Source of the DNA: Phaeobacter sp. CECT 5382
Lineage (GTDB): Bacteria; Pseudomonadota; Alphaproteobacteria; Rhodobacterales; Rhodobacteraceae
Direction: 5' to 3'
Assembly (NCBI RefSeq): GCF_001457775.1
Contig: NZ_CYSG01000007.1
Location: 124,001-188,000 of the forward strand
DNA: 64,000 nt
A program made the translations under genes and the position numbers. Below, piece by piece: positions 24,214-32,796 of this stretch (positions are counted from its first letter, which is position 1; each line of letters starts with the position of its first letter). The notes beneath the pieces are model-generated. The model was not told the origin of the DNA. It was given only the letters and a program-made list of their open reading frames with translations, and made no database searches.

Positions 24214-25518
24214 ATGACCAAGACATCTATCGCAACCGGAGTTGGGCTTGCACTGGCAGCCACGGCCCTGTCCTCAGCGGTGCTGGCTGGTGAAAACCGA
24301 ATTGACCGGATCCGTCCCGATGCGCCGGAACTGGCCGCCTTCGGCACATTTCCGATCGGGGTGCAGACGCTGGAATTCACCAATCCCGGCCAGCATGACA
24401 TCCTCAACACCACAGACGCGGATCAGCCGCTTTATGATCGCGATTTGACCGTCGAAGTCTGGTATCCGGCCGCCGCCGAGACCCAGCCGGGCGGCAGTTA
24501 TCAGGCCATTTTGCGCGACGGCAAGACCGAGGTCACATTACACGGGCGTGCAGCGCGCGATGCCAGCCCGGCTGACGGAGAGACCTTTCCGCTGGTGGTG
24601 ATTTCACATGGCTACCCCGGCAACCGCTACCTGATGTCCCATCTTGGTGAAAACCTTGCGACCAAGGGCTATGTGACAGTCTCCATCGACCACCGCGACA
24701 GCACCTATTCCGACAAGGCTGCCTTTGGTTCAACCCTACTGAACCGCCCCATTGACCAGAAGTTCGTCATTGATCAGATGCAGGCGCTGGATGGGCCACT
24801 GGGGGCCATTATCAACACCGATCAGACAGGTGTTATCGGCTATTCCATGGGCGGCTATGGGGCTTTGGTCTTTGCCGGGGCCGGCGTCACCGAAGCCTCA
24901 ACCCAATATAGCTGGGGCACACCGGCTGGATTGCTGGCACGCCATCAGGCCGGATCAGAAAGTCACAGCGACCTAGTCGACCCTCGCGTCAAGGCGGTGA
25001 TTGCCATCGGCCCCTGGGGCATGAACACCGGGTTTTGGGACGAAACCGGTCTGGCAGGCATCAAAAAGCCACTGATGATGATGGCCGGTAGTGTCGATGA
25101 TGTCTCTGTCTATCCAGCCATGCGCAAGATCTTTGAGGGTATGACCAGCACCGAGCGCCACCTGCTGACCTTTGATGCCGCCAACCACAATGCCGCCGCG
25201 CCAATGCCCGCCCCAATCGAAAGCTGGGCCCCTGTGGACAATCTGGATTTCATCCCCTTTGAGCACTACGCCGATGCCGTGTGGGACACCAACCGGATGA
25301 ACAATATCGCCCAGCATTTCGCCACGGTCTTTATGGACCTGCACCTCAAATCGGATGCTGACATGGCGGCCTATCTGGATCTGGTTCCGGTAGCCGCAGA
25401 GGGTGTGATCGCTGTCGATGATGCCGGTGTCGAGCAACCCGAGCACAGCCATTGGAAAGGTTTTGCCCCCCGCACCGGTCAGGGGCTGCGCTTTGAGACC
25501 CTGCCAAAGGGCCAGTAG
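24214..25518 (+). CDS. Exported alpha/beta hydrolase (dienelactone hydrolase / PAF-acetylhydrolase-like)
   Basis: Secreted or periplasmic hydrolase of 434 residues. The N-terminus (SIATGVGLALAATALSSAVLAGE) is a Sec signal peptide. The alpha/beta-hydrolase core shows the oxyanion segment PLVVISHGYPGNRY and the nucleophile elbow GVIGYSMGGYGAL (Ser), followed by an acid loop near MMMAGSVDD and a His region DAANHNAA. The ester or lactone substrate cannot be deduced. It stands alone between two gene-free stretches and is followed by a clear terminator. Confidence 0.87.
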   Translation: MTKTSIATGVGLALAATALSSAVLAGENRIDRIRPDAPELAAFGTFPIGVQTLEFTNPGQHDILNTTDADQPLYDRDLTVEVWYPAAAETQPGGSYQAILRDGKTEVTLHGRAARDASPADGETFPLVVISHGYPGNRYLMSHLGENLATKGYVTVSIDHRDSTYSDKAAFGSTLLNRPIDQKFVIDQMQALDGPLGAIINTDQTGVIGYSMGGYGALVFAGAGVTEASTQYSWGTPAGLLARHQAGSESHSDLVDPRVKAVIAIGPWGMNTGFWDETGLAGIKKPLMMMAGSVDDVSVYPAMRKIFEGMTSTERHLLTFDAANHNAAAPMPAPIESWAPVDNLDFIPFEHYADAVWDTNRMNNIAQHFATVFMDLHLKSDADMAAYLDLVPVAAEGVIAVDDAGVEQPEHSHWKGFAPRTGQGLRFETLPKGQ

Positions 25519-25599
25519 GCGGCGCTCCCATCCAATCGGAACGGCTGTAGGAATTCCTGCGTCCGCGATTGTCTGATCCCACAAGACAGCTGAAACAGC

Positions 25600-25637
25600 G
25601 AGGGTATATGGAACCACTCCATATGCCCTCTTCTTTT
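25600..25637 (+). terminator. Intrinsic terminator after the alpha/beta hydrolase gene
   Basis: A 13-bp stem (GAGGGTATATGGA 25600-25612 with TCCATATGCCCTC 25618-25630, one G-T pair), loop ACCAC, then TTCTTTTT. Confidence 0.85.
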
Positions 25638-25765
25638 TGCCACCTAGTGCATAGCCCTAGTGTGCCGGATCTTCTGTACGCCGCCGCTGGCAACCACCCG
25701 TCCCCCCGTCACCGGCAAGCACCAGGGCATAGTGCTATCAGCGCATGCCTAGGTGGCCGACGATG

Positions 25766-26356
25766 TCACCCATGGAGCGTTTCAATATCCGCAAACCTGT
25801 CGCCACCCCAATAGGGTTGATCGTCGATCAGGATGAATGGAGATCCAAATACCCCCCGCTCCAGTGCCTCATCGGTGACTGCTCGCAGACGACCCTTTAT
25901 CTCTGGGCTCTCCATACCGGCCAGCGCCTTTTGGCGGTCAAAGCCCAGCGCCTCTGCTACATCCAATGCCGCCGCCATATCCGACGTGTCGCCACCGCCG
26001 GTCCAATAGGCCTGGTAGGCGGCCACGACAAAATCGGACACCCTGTCAGGGGCCTCACGTTCAATCCAATAGGTCAGTCGGGAAGGTGGAACCGAATGCG
26101 CCGGGAAATTTTCCGGTTTGTTCATCCTTTCAATGCCGTCCAGTTTGGCGCGCCGGAACGCATCGGTGAACATGTATTCCTCTTTCAACGGGTGGCTAAG
26201 GGGCGTTGACCCATGCGCCTGATAGACCACTCCGATCAGAAAAGGGCGCCAATTAATGTCGCGGCCAATATTTTCTGCCAGAGCGGACAGTTTGCGGGCC
26301 GCAAGAAAGCCGTAAGGCGAGGCAAAATCAAAAAAGAAATCTAGCGATTTGATCAT
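25766..26356 (-). CDS. 2-Hydroxychromene-2-carboxylate isomerase-like (DsbA-fold) protein
   Basis: Kappa-class GST / DsbA-fold protein (196 residues) of the NahD type. Known members isomerise 2-hydroxychromene-2-carboxylate with glutathione in naphthalene breakdown. The N-terminus LDFFFDFASPYGFLAARKL has the catalytic-type Ser in place of the DsbA CxxC, and the C-terminal GVFGSPFILIDDQPYWGGDRF is the usual family ending. It is divergent from the CMD-like/FrnE/TetR group, with putative TetR operators in between. No aromatic ring-cleavage genes are nearby, so a general glutathione-dependent detoxification role is more plausible. Confidence 0.88.
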   Translation of the reverse strand: MIKSLDFFFDFASPYGFLAARKLSALAENIGRDINWRPFLIGVVYQAHGSTPLSHPLKEEYMFTDAFRRAKLDGIERMNKPENFPAHSVPPSRLTYWIEREAPDRVSDFVVAAYQAYWTGGGDTSDMAAALDVAEALGFDRQKALAGMESPEIKGRLRAVTDEALERGVFGSPFILIDDQPYWGGDRFADIETLHG

Positions 26357-26556
26357 GGCAGCACTTCTTTCTACCCCCTAGTTTCATCGCGTGGACGGCA
26401 ATTACCTTTCGAATTGGTAGGTCGAAAGCCCCACACAGACAATCAGATTCTGGCAATTTTTTCGACACGGGTTCCACAGTCCGAAGATCAACTGCCGAAG
26501 ATCGAGTGTCGCAGACACATTGCAGCCAAGAGGCTTTGACCTATGCGTCGTCACAT

Positions 26557-26597
26557 TTGAGTGATCACTAAAATATAACTATTGAGCAATCACTCAA
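26557..26597. promoter_or_regulatory. Twin TetR-type operators (TTGAGTGATCACTCAA-like)
   Basis: Two near-copies of a 16-bp palindrome lie between the divergent genes. Site 1 (26557-26572, TTGAGTGATCACTAAA) and site 2 (26582-26597, TTGAGCAATCACTCAA) each differ from the perfect palindrome at one or two positions, with centres 25 bp apart. Length and symmetry are typical of TetR-family operators, and a TetR gene ends the adjacent operon. Confidence 0.65.
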
Positions 26598-26647
26598 ATC
26601 CTCCTATCTCGGCGTCATCAGTTTCCAAGCAACCTCAGGAGGTCACC

Positions 26648-27205
26648 ATGACCGAGTTCACAATCCACAACGAAACAACTGCCCCCGACGCAGCAAAACC
26701 TCTGCTGGCCAAAGCCAAAGCCGATTATGGCATGATTCCAGGTCTCTACGGTGTCATGGCCGAGGCCCCCGGCCTGTTGCAGGCCTATTTTCAGGTGCAT
26801 GAGCAGTTCGAAAACTCAAGCTTTGATAAGGATGAACTCACCGTGGTTTGGCAGACGATCAACGTCGAGAACAACTGCCACTACTGTGTGCCTGCCCACA
26901 CCGGCATCGCCAAAAGCATGGGGGTGGACGACGCGATTTCAGATGCACTACGCAATGAAACACCGCTGCCGACCCCACGGCTGGAAGCTCTGCGTGATTT
27001 CACCCTGAAACTTGTCCGCGACCGCGGCAATGTCGATGATGCCTCAATACAGGCCTTTCTGGATGCAGGTTTCACCCGGCGCAATATTCTGGAGGTGGTC
27101 CTGGGGTATTCGCAAAAAATCCTGTCGAACTACACCAACCACCTTGCCAAGACCCCCGTCGACAAACCGTTCCAGCAATTTGACTGGCGCAAGGCCGCTG
27201 CATAG
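26648..27205 (+). CDS. Carboxymuconolactone decarboxylase-family (alkylhydroperoxidase-like) protein
   Basis: CMD-domain protein of 185 residues with an AhpD-like redox motif, VENNCHYCVPAHTGIAK (C-x-x-C plus His). It therefore probably acts as a peroxidase-type or disulfide reductase rather than a decarboxylase. The first open start is upstream at 26582, but the ATG at 26648 follows a strong AGGAGG at 26637-26642 and begins the conserved part. It is preceded by twin TetR-type palindromes and lies in the same direction as the FrnE-like and TetR genes. Confidence 0.88.
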   Translation: MTEFTIHNETTAPDAAKPLLAKAKADYGMIPGLYGVMAEAPGLLQAYFQVHEQFENSSFDKDELTVVWQTINVENNCHYCVPAHTGIAKSMGVDDAISDALRNETPLPTPRLEALRDFTLKLVRDRGNVDDASIQAFLDAGFTRRNILEVVLGYSQKILSNYTNHLAKTPVDKPFQQFDWRKAAA

Positions 27206-27453
27206 CGGACACAGTCTGACTGAAACAGCATGACTGATCCGGGCGGCCCAACAAGCCCTAGGGCCGCCCGGATGGTTTCGCTCTCAGGGCCACGCAGATT
27301 GGCCGCCCAACTATTCTCCTGCCTCCGCTGTCGGTGATAGAAACCCTCTCGCGGGGCCTTAGTATTTACGATATGCAGCTCTGTATATGTGCCCCCAGAC
27401 GAGCCATTTACCAGCCACCTGCCTGTTTCGATTTGACCCTGGAGGGATACATC

Positions 27454-28107
27454 ATGACCACTGCGCCTACTCCGCTACGAATTGACATCATTTCTGACGT
27501 CATGTGCCCCTGGTGCATCATCGGCTATCGCCAGCTGGCACAGGCGCTGGAAGCAACTGACACACCGCACGAAATCCATTGGCACCCCTTTGAGCTCAAC
27601 CCGGACATGCCGCCTGAAGGCCAGGATGGGGCTGAACATATCGCCGAAAAATACGGCGCAACCCCGGAGCAATCCGCGCAAAACCGGGTGCAAATGACCG
27701 AGCTCGGGGATAGTCTTGGCTTTGAGTTCCGCTTTACCGATGGCTTTCGCATGCACAACACCTTCGACAGTCATCAATTGCTGCACTGGGCCGATCAGCA
27801 AGGCCGCATGCATGACCTGAAACAGGCACTGTTCTCGGCGCATTTCACCGACAAACGCGACCTTTCCGATCAACAGGTTCTCGCCGATATTGCCGCAGAA
27901 ACCGGGCTAAATCGTGCCGAGGCCCTGGCGGTTCTACAGGACCAGCGTTTTGCCGCGCAGGTCCGCGAGGCCGAAGGCTTTTGGGTGCAACAGGGCATTC
28001 AGGGCGTCCCGGCTGTGGTCTTTGATCGTCAGCACCTTGTCACTGGCGCACAGGGCGTTGAAAACTACAGCAACATTCTGCAGCAACTGGCTGGAATGAA
28101 GGGCTGA
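27454..28107 (+). CDS. FrnE-like DsbA-family oxidoreductase
   Basis: DsbA-fold protein of 217 residues without a signal peptide, so cytoplasmic. The redox centre is CPWC in DIISDVMCPWCIIGYRQL. The rest matches FrnE-like proteins: IHWHPFELNPDMPPEGQD and the C-terminal GVPAVVFDRQHLVTGAQ with the cis-Pro loop. FrnE proteins have been linked to oxidative-stress tolerance. The longest frame begins at 27334; the ATG at 27454 follows GGAGGG and sits just before the conserved region. The TetR gene follows after 20 bases. Confidence 0.9.
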   Translation: MTTAPTPLRIDIISDVMCPWCIIGYRQLAQALEATDTPHEIHWHPFELNPDMPPEGQDGAEHIAEKYGATPEQSAQNRVQMTELGDSLGFEFRFTDGFRMHNTFDSHQLLHWADQQGRMHDLKQALFSAHFTDKRDLSDQQVLADIAAETGLNRAEALAVLQDQRFAAQVREAEGFWVQQGIQGVPAVVFDRQHLVTGAQGVENYSNILQQLAGMKG

Positions 28108-28127
28108 CCAACCGAAGGACTGACCAC

Positions 28128-28727
28128 ATGGCCCGCGCTGCCGCCTATGATCGAGATGCCGCCCTTGATACCGCCCTGTCCCTGTTTTGGGACAAGGGCT
28201 ATCACGCGACCTCTCTCAAGGACCTTGAAACGGGGCTGAAAATGAAGCCCGGCAGTATCTACGCGGCCTTTTCCAGCAAGGAAAACCTGTATCTGCTGGC
28301 AATGGCCCGCTATTTTGAAACAGCAAGAGTGATGCTTGAAAGGCAATTGTTGCATTCACTCTCTCCTTTGGACGCCCTCGCCGATCATCTGCGCAGCTAT
28401 GCCCGCCTGTCGCAGGGAGATGCCAACCGGCAGGCCTGCATGCTGACCAAATCACTGGTGGACACCCGCAGCACCGATCCAGCCATAGCTGGACAGGCAA
28501 AAGACTACCTCTTTCAGATCCGCGAGATTTTCAGCGCAGCCTTTGACCGCGCCAAAAAGCTGGGTGAGTTGCCTCAGTCGGCCGATCAAGATCGCCTGGC
28601 CCGGCGATTTCAGGCCAATGTCACAGCTCTGCGGTTTGAACTGCACCAAAACGCCAGCTCCCAAAGCATAGAAAATCTTGCCGAAGATATGGCGCAAGAG
28701 ATTGAGCACCTCAGAACCGGCACCTAA
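28128..28727 (+). CDS. TetR-family transcriptional regulator
   Basis: Regulator of 199 residues with the TetR N-terminal helix-turn-helix (residues ~10-55: ALDTALSLFWDKGYHATSLKDLETGLKMKPGS then IYAAFSSKENLY). Its C-terminal ligand domain is of the AcrR-like type found with redox enzymes. It is the last gene after the CMD-like and FrnE-like genes. Probable targets are the twin palindromes at 26557-26597, giving autoregulation of the operon and possibly of the divergent isomerase gene. It ends 10 bases from the convergent GGDEF-EAL gene. Confidence 0.92.
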   Translation: MARAAAYDRDAALDTALSLFWDKGYHATSLKDLETGLKMKPGSIYAAFSSKENLYLLAMARYFETARVMLERQLLHSLSPLDALADHLRSYARLSQGDANRQACMLTKSLVDTRSTDPAIAGQAKDYLFQIREIFSAAFDRAKKLGELPQSADQDRLARRFQANVTALRFELHQNASSQSIENLAEDMAQEIEHLRTGT

Positions 28728-28737
28728 CAATGCCGCC

Positions 28738-30648
28738 TTATTCCGACGCTTCACCTGTTTTTGGCGTTTGTTCGGTGATCTCGGGTTGGTTTTCGTCGGC
28801 GTAGCTGTTCCAGTGCCAATCGGCCAAGAGTTCGGAAATAGACGCTGACGACAGGGCTTTGCTGAAATGAAACCCCTGAACTTCCTTGCATCCCTGAAGG
28901 CGAAGCAGCTCTGCCTGCTCAAGTGTCTCGACACCTTCGGCATTTGAGGTCATCCCCATGGATGCCCCCAGCCTGATCACGGCCGCGATAATGCTGTCGG
29001 CGTCAGCACAGGTGCCGAGATCTTTTGTGAATGATTGGTCGATCTTGATCTTATCGAAGGGGAACCGCCGCAGGTAACTGAGACTTGAATAGCCAGTGCC
29101 AAAATCATCCATCGCGATCCTGACGCCCATTGCCTGCAGTTCTTTCAAAATCTCAATGGTTTCATCCGTATGGGCCAACAGCACCCCTTCGGTAATTTCG
29201 ATCTCCAAACGGCTCGGATCTACCCCCTCCTGCGCGAGGGCATTGCTTACGGTCCTTACGATATTACCCTGCCGAAATTGGATCGGCGACACGTTCACCG
29301 CGAAGGTCAGATCAGGCCAGTCTTTGGCCTGACGGCAGGCTTCCTGGATCACCCAGTCTCCAATCGGAATAATTAGGCCACACTCCTCTGCGAGCGGGAT
29401 GAAAGCATCGGGCGAAATCAGCCCTTCTTCGGGATGGTTCCACCGCAACAGAGCCTCGACCCCCTTGATGGAGTTCGTCGCCAGATCGATTTGTGGCTGG
29501 TAGTGCAGGATAAGCTGATTGTCCGAAATCGCCGACCTAAGGCTCGCTTCGATCTTTTTGCGGGCCACCAAGGCATCATTCATGTTATTTTCAAAATACG
29601 AGAAAGTTCCGCGCCCGTCGCTTTTCGCTCGGTAAAGCGCCATATCAGCATGGCGCATCATCGTTTCGCCATCGGTTTTTTCGCCAGCATCATGTAGCGA
29701 AATGCCGATGCTCACCCCGATAAGCACTTCGTTGCCGTCCAGATTGAAGGGTTCAGAAAGCGAAGAGATCAAGCGTTCAGCCAGCGCAGATGATCCACGC
29801 GGCTGGTCGATATGCTTTTGAATGATAGCAAATTCATCGCCACCAAGACGCGCAAGCATATCATTGCTACGCAGGGTCGCAGACATCCTTTCTGTCGCCT
29901 GTCGCAGCAGGTCATCCCCGGCTGCATGGCCCAGAATATCGTTGACCTCTTTGAAATGGTCCAGATCAAGGCAAAGCACAGCCAGAGAGGTGTTTTGCCT
30001 GTCGACATCCGCAAGTGAGTGCGACAGCCATTCATTGAACAGAGATCTGTTGGGCAAATTCGTCAGGGGGTCATGGCTCGCCAGATACGAAGCCTGGTCG
30101 CTTGCCCGCTTCAGCAATTTGAGGGGAAAGGTGCGCAGAAAGTAAAACGCCCAGAACCCGACGATCAAGGTGGCCAAAGAAAGCATGACCGAAGACTGCG
30201 CCACACCGGAAGCACTATGGGTCACCACCAGGGTTCCTGCTTCGTTGCCGCCGTCATAAAGCGCCTGTGCAAAGGAAACACGTGGCGACGGAACCTGATC
30301 CGCACCAGTCTGGGTAACGATCTCCATCGCAGCATTGTAGACCACAATCTGCTGCATCGGGCTGTTGGTCTGCAGCAATCCGTCTATCCGAAGGGTTTCG
30401 AACTGCCACATGGTCGGGTTGCGCCCGATCATTTGCGTCAAAAGCCTGGCATTCACTTTTGCCTCGGATGCAACCATACCTTTTTCGTACTGCACCCCGT
30501 AATAGTAGTGCAGCAGCGGAGGAAATATCACGATGCTCATCGCAATCGCAAAAGCCATTAGTGTCGCGAACCTGACGACACCGGGTGCGATAGGCGAGCT
30601 GGTTCCCTGGGACACTTTGGCGTGGAGTTTTGAGGGCTGAGGTGTCAT
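28738..30648 (-). CDS. Membrane-bound GGDEF-EAL c-di-GMP enzyme
   Basis: Protein of 636 residues: an N-terminal membrane helix (~residues 25-50), a periplasmic segment of ~100 residues, a second helix (~155-172), then GGDEF and EAL domains. The diguanylate cyclase site is intact (ARLGGDEFAII). The phosphodiesterase domain also looks intact (GVEALLRWNHPEEG, EITEGVLL, MDDFGTGYSSLSYLRRFPFDKIKIDQ), so both activities are possible. A PstS-like binding protein gene lies 7 bases upstream in the same operon. The enzyme is plausibly controlled from the periplasm by that protein. Confidence 0.94.
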   Translation of the reverse strand: MTPQPSKLHAKVSQGTSSPIAPGVVRFATLMAFAIAMSIVIFPPLLHYYYGVQYEKGMVASEAKVNARLLTQMIGRNPTMWQFETLRIDGLLQTNSPMQQIVVYNAAMEIVTQTGADQVPSPRVSFAQALYDGGNEAGTLVVTHSASGVAQSSVMLSLATLIVGFWAFYFLRTFPLKLLKRASDQASYLASHDPLTNLPNRSLFNEWLSHSLADVDRQNTSLAVLCLDLDHFKEVNDILGHAAGDDLLRQATERMSATLRSNDMLARLGGDEFAIIQKHIDQPRGSSALAERLISSLSEPFNLDGNEVLIGVSIGISLHDAGEKTDGETMMRHADMALYRAKSDGRGTFSYFENNMNDALVARKKIEASLRSAISDNQLILHYQPQIDLATNSIKGVEALLRWNHPEEGLISPDAFIPLAEECGLIIPIGDWVIQEACRQAKDWPDLTFAVNVSPIQFRQGNIVRTVSNALAQEGVDPSRLEIEITEGVLLAHTDETIEILKELQAMGVRIAMDDFGTGYSSLSYLRRFPFDKIKIDQSFTKDLGTCADADSIIAAVIRLGASMGMTSNAEGVETLEQAELLRLQGCKEVQGFHFSKALSSASISELLADWHWNSYADENQPEITEQTPKTGEASE

Positions 30649-30655
30649 GGCCGCT

Positions 30656-31480
30656 TCAGTTCACGGGCGTATGATCATGGGCCGCAAGAATGGATGCCGC
30701 CTCGTCGGAAAAGAGAAAATCATAAAACCGTGCAGCCGTGCCAGAGGTTGCCTGCGTCTTCACAATATATAGATCCCTCCTGAACACTCCAGCCTGCGCA
30801 GAAGGGTCGCCTGGCTTTGGCAGAACACCATTCAGCCTTAGAACTTTCAGTTGTCTTTTTTCAGTCGCGATCTGTCCCAGCGCGACTGCCCCCAGAGAGC
30901 CCTCAAGATTTTCGAGCGTTTCCGCGTTTTCCTGATCATTCATCGCCGAGATGAGGCCAGGCCGCTCCTGCGCAGCCTTGATTGCCTGTGACACGGCACC
31001 GGACAGACTGCTTAGGATACGTGTGTCAGTTTCCGATGCGGGGCGCAAAACCACCCTGACAAGCTGGCCAGAGGGCCAATGGGCCAGTTCCCCTGAATAC
31101 ATTTGAGCGAGCTGTTCGGTTGTGACCGCTTCGGCATTGGTTTTCGATGAGGTGACAATTGCCAGCGGCGTTGTCGCATAGCGTTCCGCTTGGGCACCCT
31201 TTTCCGCCTCAGCCGGTTTCAGCGCTCGCGAACTGACCGAAAGATCGATCGCCCCGGCAACCAGCGCCTTGATCCCGCCAGAACTGCCAAGACTTGGCAG
31301 AACGTCAACAGACACATCGGGATTTCGCGCTTCGAACGCCGCCCCGACCAAGGAGATACTCCCCAGCGCGACCCCGGTTCCGCCGATGCGCAATGTCTCC
31401 GCATTGGCCACGCCGCTCATGAAAATCACGGCAAAAGAAAGCGCTTTCGTCAATTTCACTGCAAAACTCTTTACTCGCAT
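30656..31480 (-). CDS. PstS-like periplasmic binding protein coupled to GGDEF-EAL gene
   Basis: Phosphate-type periplasmic binding protein (274 residues). A signal peptide (VKLTKALSFAVIFMSGVANA) is followed by LRIGGTGVALGSISLVG and LPSLGSSGGIKALVAGAIDLSVSSRAL, the usual oxyanion-binding segments. The C-terminal FYDFLFSDEAASILAAHDH matches PstS-like proteins. The start at 31480, not 31495, is supported by AGGAAG just upstream. No transport genes accompany it; the only partner is the GGDEF-EAL gene 7 bases downstream, so it is more likely a sensory input than a transporter part. The ~295 bases upstream contain no supported gene. Confidence 0.88.
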   Translation of the reverse strand: MRVKSFAVKLTKALSFAVIFMSGVANAETLRIGGTGVALGSISLVGAAFEARNPDVSVDVLPSLGSSGGIKALVAGAIDLSVSSRALKPAEAEKGAQAERYATTPLAIVTSSKTNAEAVTTEQLAQMYSGELAHWPSGQLVRVVLRPASETDTRILSSLSGAVSQAIKAAQERPGLISAMNDQENAETLENLEGSLGAVALGQIATEKRQLKVLRLNGVLPKPGDPSAQAGVFRRDLYIVKTQATSGTAARFYDFLFSDEAASILAAHDHTPVN

Positions 31481-31775
31481 GGGGCTTCCTAACACATAAC
31501 AATGCCCTTACCCCTGCCACTCCCGGTCTTAAAAACCTTCTAACTTGGCCCTGTCAGATCCTTAAATTTGTTTCCGTTTTCGAGCTCCTGCAATGGATCA
31601 CGCACTCAGAACGTCGGGCAAGGTCACGCGAAAGACCGACATCCGGCGCCAGCACATTCGGTATCAGAGCCTTATGACGGTAAAGGATCCACGCGTGCCC
31701 CATACCAGTCAGAGGCTATGTGCCTGGACGAAACCACAGCGTCAGGCGGACAATGGCCGCCGTGATGAAAATGGA

Positions 31776-32255
31776 TCAGAAATCTCCGGCAGCACATTGA
31801 AGGCAAACCAGGCCTTCTGCCCGCCATGTTTCCACAACAGAGCTGCGGTCATCGACGACGATCCAGAGCTCAAACCCATCCCGGCGCATGGTCGCAAGCA
31901 ATTGCCGTTTGACCTCTTCATCGCTTATGGCATCAAGGCCGTCCGGGCGCAGATAGATCGCGTCATAGGTCAGATCGTTCTGCGCGAGCCAGGCTTCAGT
32001 ATGGCTGGACCAGCCCGCGGGGCGACCGGAACAAATGACAATTACCTCACCACTGTCGCGCAACCGGCGTAAGAGCATCCCAACCGGTGCGATAACCTCA
32101 GCACCAGCCATGGCCTGGTGAAAGGCGTCCCAGTTCTTTACCTCGCCATGCACCAAGCCCCCCAGAGAGCCTGCGTCAAATTCAGCAAGGGTGCCGTCAA
32201 CATCAAAGACCACACAGGGGGTGGACGGAGTTGCCGAGGTTGAGGTTTGCAGCAT
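31776..32255 (-). CDS. HAD-superfamily phosphatase (polynucleotide-kinase phosphatase-like)
   Basis: HAD-type protein of 159 residues. Motif I is CVVFDVDGTLAEF (DxDGT), motif II lies in EVIVICSGRPAGWSSHTEAWL, and the C-terminal WIVVDDRSSVVETWRAEGL gives motif IV. The SGRP and C-terminal pattern resembles the 3'-phosphatase half of T4 polynucleotide kinase. The ATG at 32255 has AAGGAA upstream on the minus strand. It overlaps the histidine phosphatase gene by 53 bases and is the last gene of the ABC-phosphoesterase operon. Confidence 0.82.
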   Translation of the reverse strand: MLQTSTSATPSTPCVVFDVDGTLAEFDAGSLGGLVHGEVKNWDAFHQAMAGAEVIAPVGMLLRRLRDSGEVIVICSGRPAGWSSHTEAWLAQNDLTYDAIYLRPDGLDAISDEEVKRQLLATMRRDGFELWIVVDDRSSVVETWRAEGLVCLQCAAGDF

Positions 32256-32796
32256 GTGAAAGTTCCTTGTGACCGTGATCTGTCCAGTAAAAGTGAACCG
32301 GACTGGCATTGTCTGGGCGGGTACCAGTGGTGGTTTGACCGCTTAGCAATCTGACGGCCCGGATTACGCCGGAATGGCACAGAATGACTGGCAGGTCAGT
32401 CTGGGCGGCCAGACAGCAATCGGTGACAGCTCCGGCAACCCGTCTGATCATATCCGACCAGTCCTCTCCCCTTTCGGGGCACCCCTCCCGCGGGGGCAGT
32501 TGGGCAAGCGGTCTGCCCTCAAACACGCCCCAATCGCGCTCTCTCAAATCCGGGTGTATCTCAAAACTCTGGCCGGGAAAGCCGAGCCTGCAACTTTCCA
32601 CGGCCCGCGCCATCGGGCTGGTGAACAGCGCGAGAGGTGATGACCATTCAAGATGCCGAAGGGTTTCTGCCTGCTGACGCCCGGTTTCGGTCAGCGCAAC
32701 ATCCCATCTGCCCGCAATGATCTGGTCGCGATTGGCAGTGGTCTCGCCGTGCCGGATGAGACAGAAGCTTTTTTGCGGCAAATTTCCTAGGCTCAT
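32203..32796 (-). CDS. Histidine phosphatase (phosphoglycerate mutase-like)
   Basis: Histidine-phosphatase-superfamily enzyme of 197 residues. The phosphorylated His is in CLIRHGETTANRDQIIAGRWD, and the second catalytic His in LPVILCHSGVIRAVRLL. It likely removes phosphate from a small metabolite; specificity is unknown. The ATG at 32796 overlaps the stop of the preceding metallo-beta-lactamase-fold gene by 4 bases (ATGA). The longer frame from 32994 only runs over that gene. Confidence 0.88.
   Translation of the reverse strand: MSLGNLPQKSFCLIRHGETTANRDQIIAGRWDVALTETGRQQAETLRHLEWSSPLALFTSPMARAVESCRLGFPGQSFEIHPDLRERDWGVFEGRPLAQLPPREGCPERGEDWSDMIRRVAGAVTDCCLAAQTDLPVILCHSGVIRAVRLLSGQTTTGTRPDNASPVHFYWTDHGHKELSHAANLNLGNSVHPLCGL

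Noticed and set aside
27239-27272. GGGCGGCCC/GGGCCGCCC hairpin after the CMD-like gene as terminator
   Set aside because: Stem is strong but no T-tract follows on the plus strand; it may slow but not clearly terminate transcription.
31593-32072. 159-codon plus-strand frame
   Set aside because: Largely antisense to the HAD phosphatase; no motifs.
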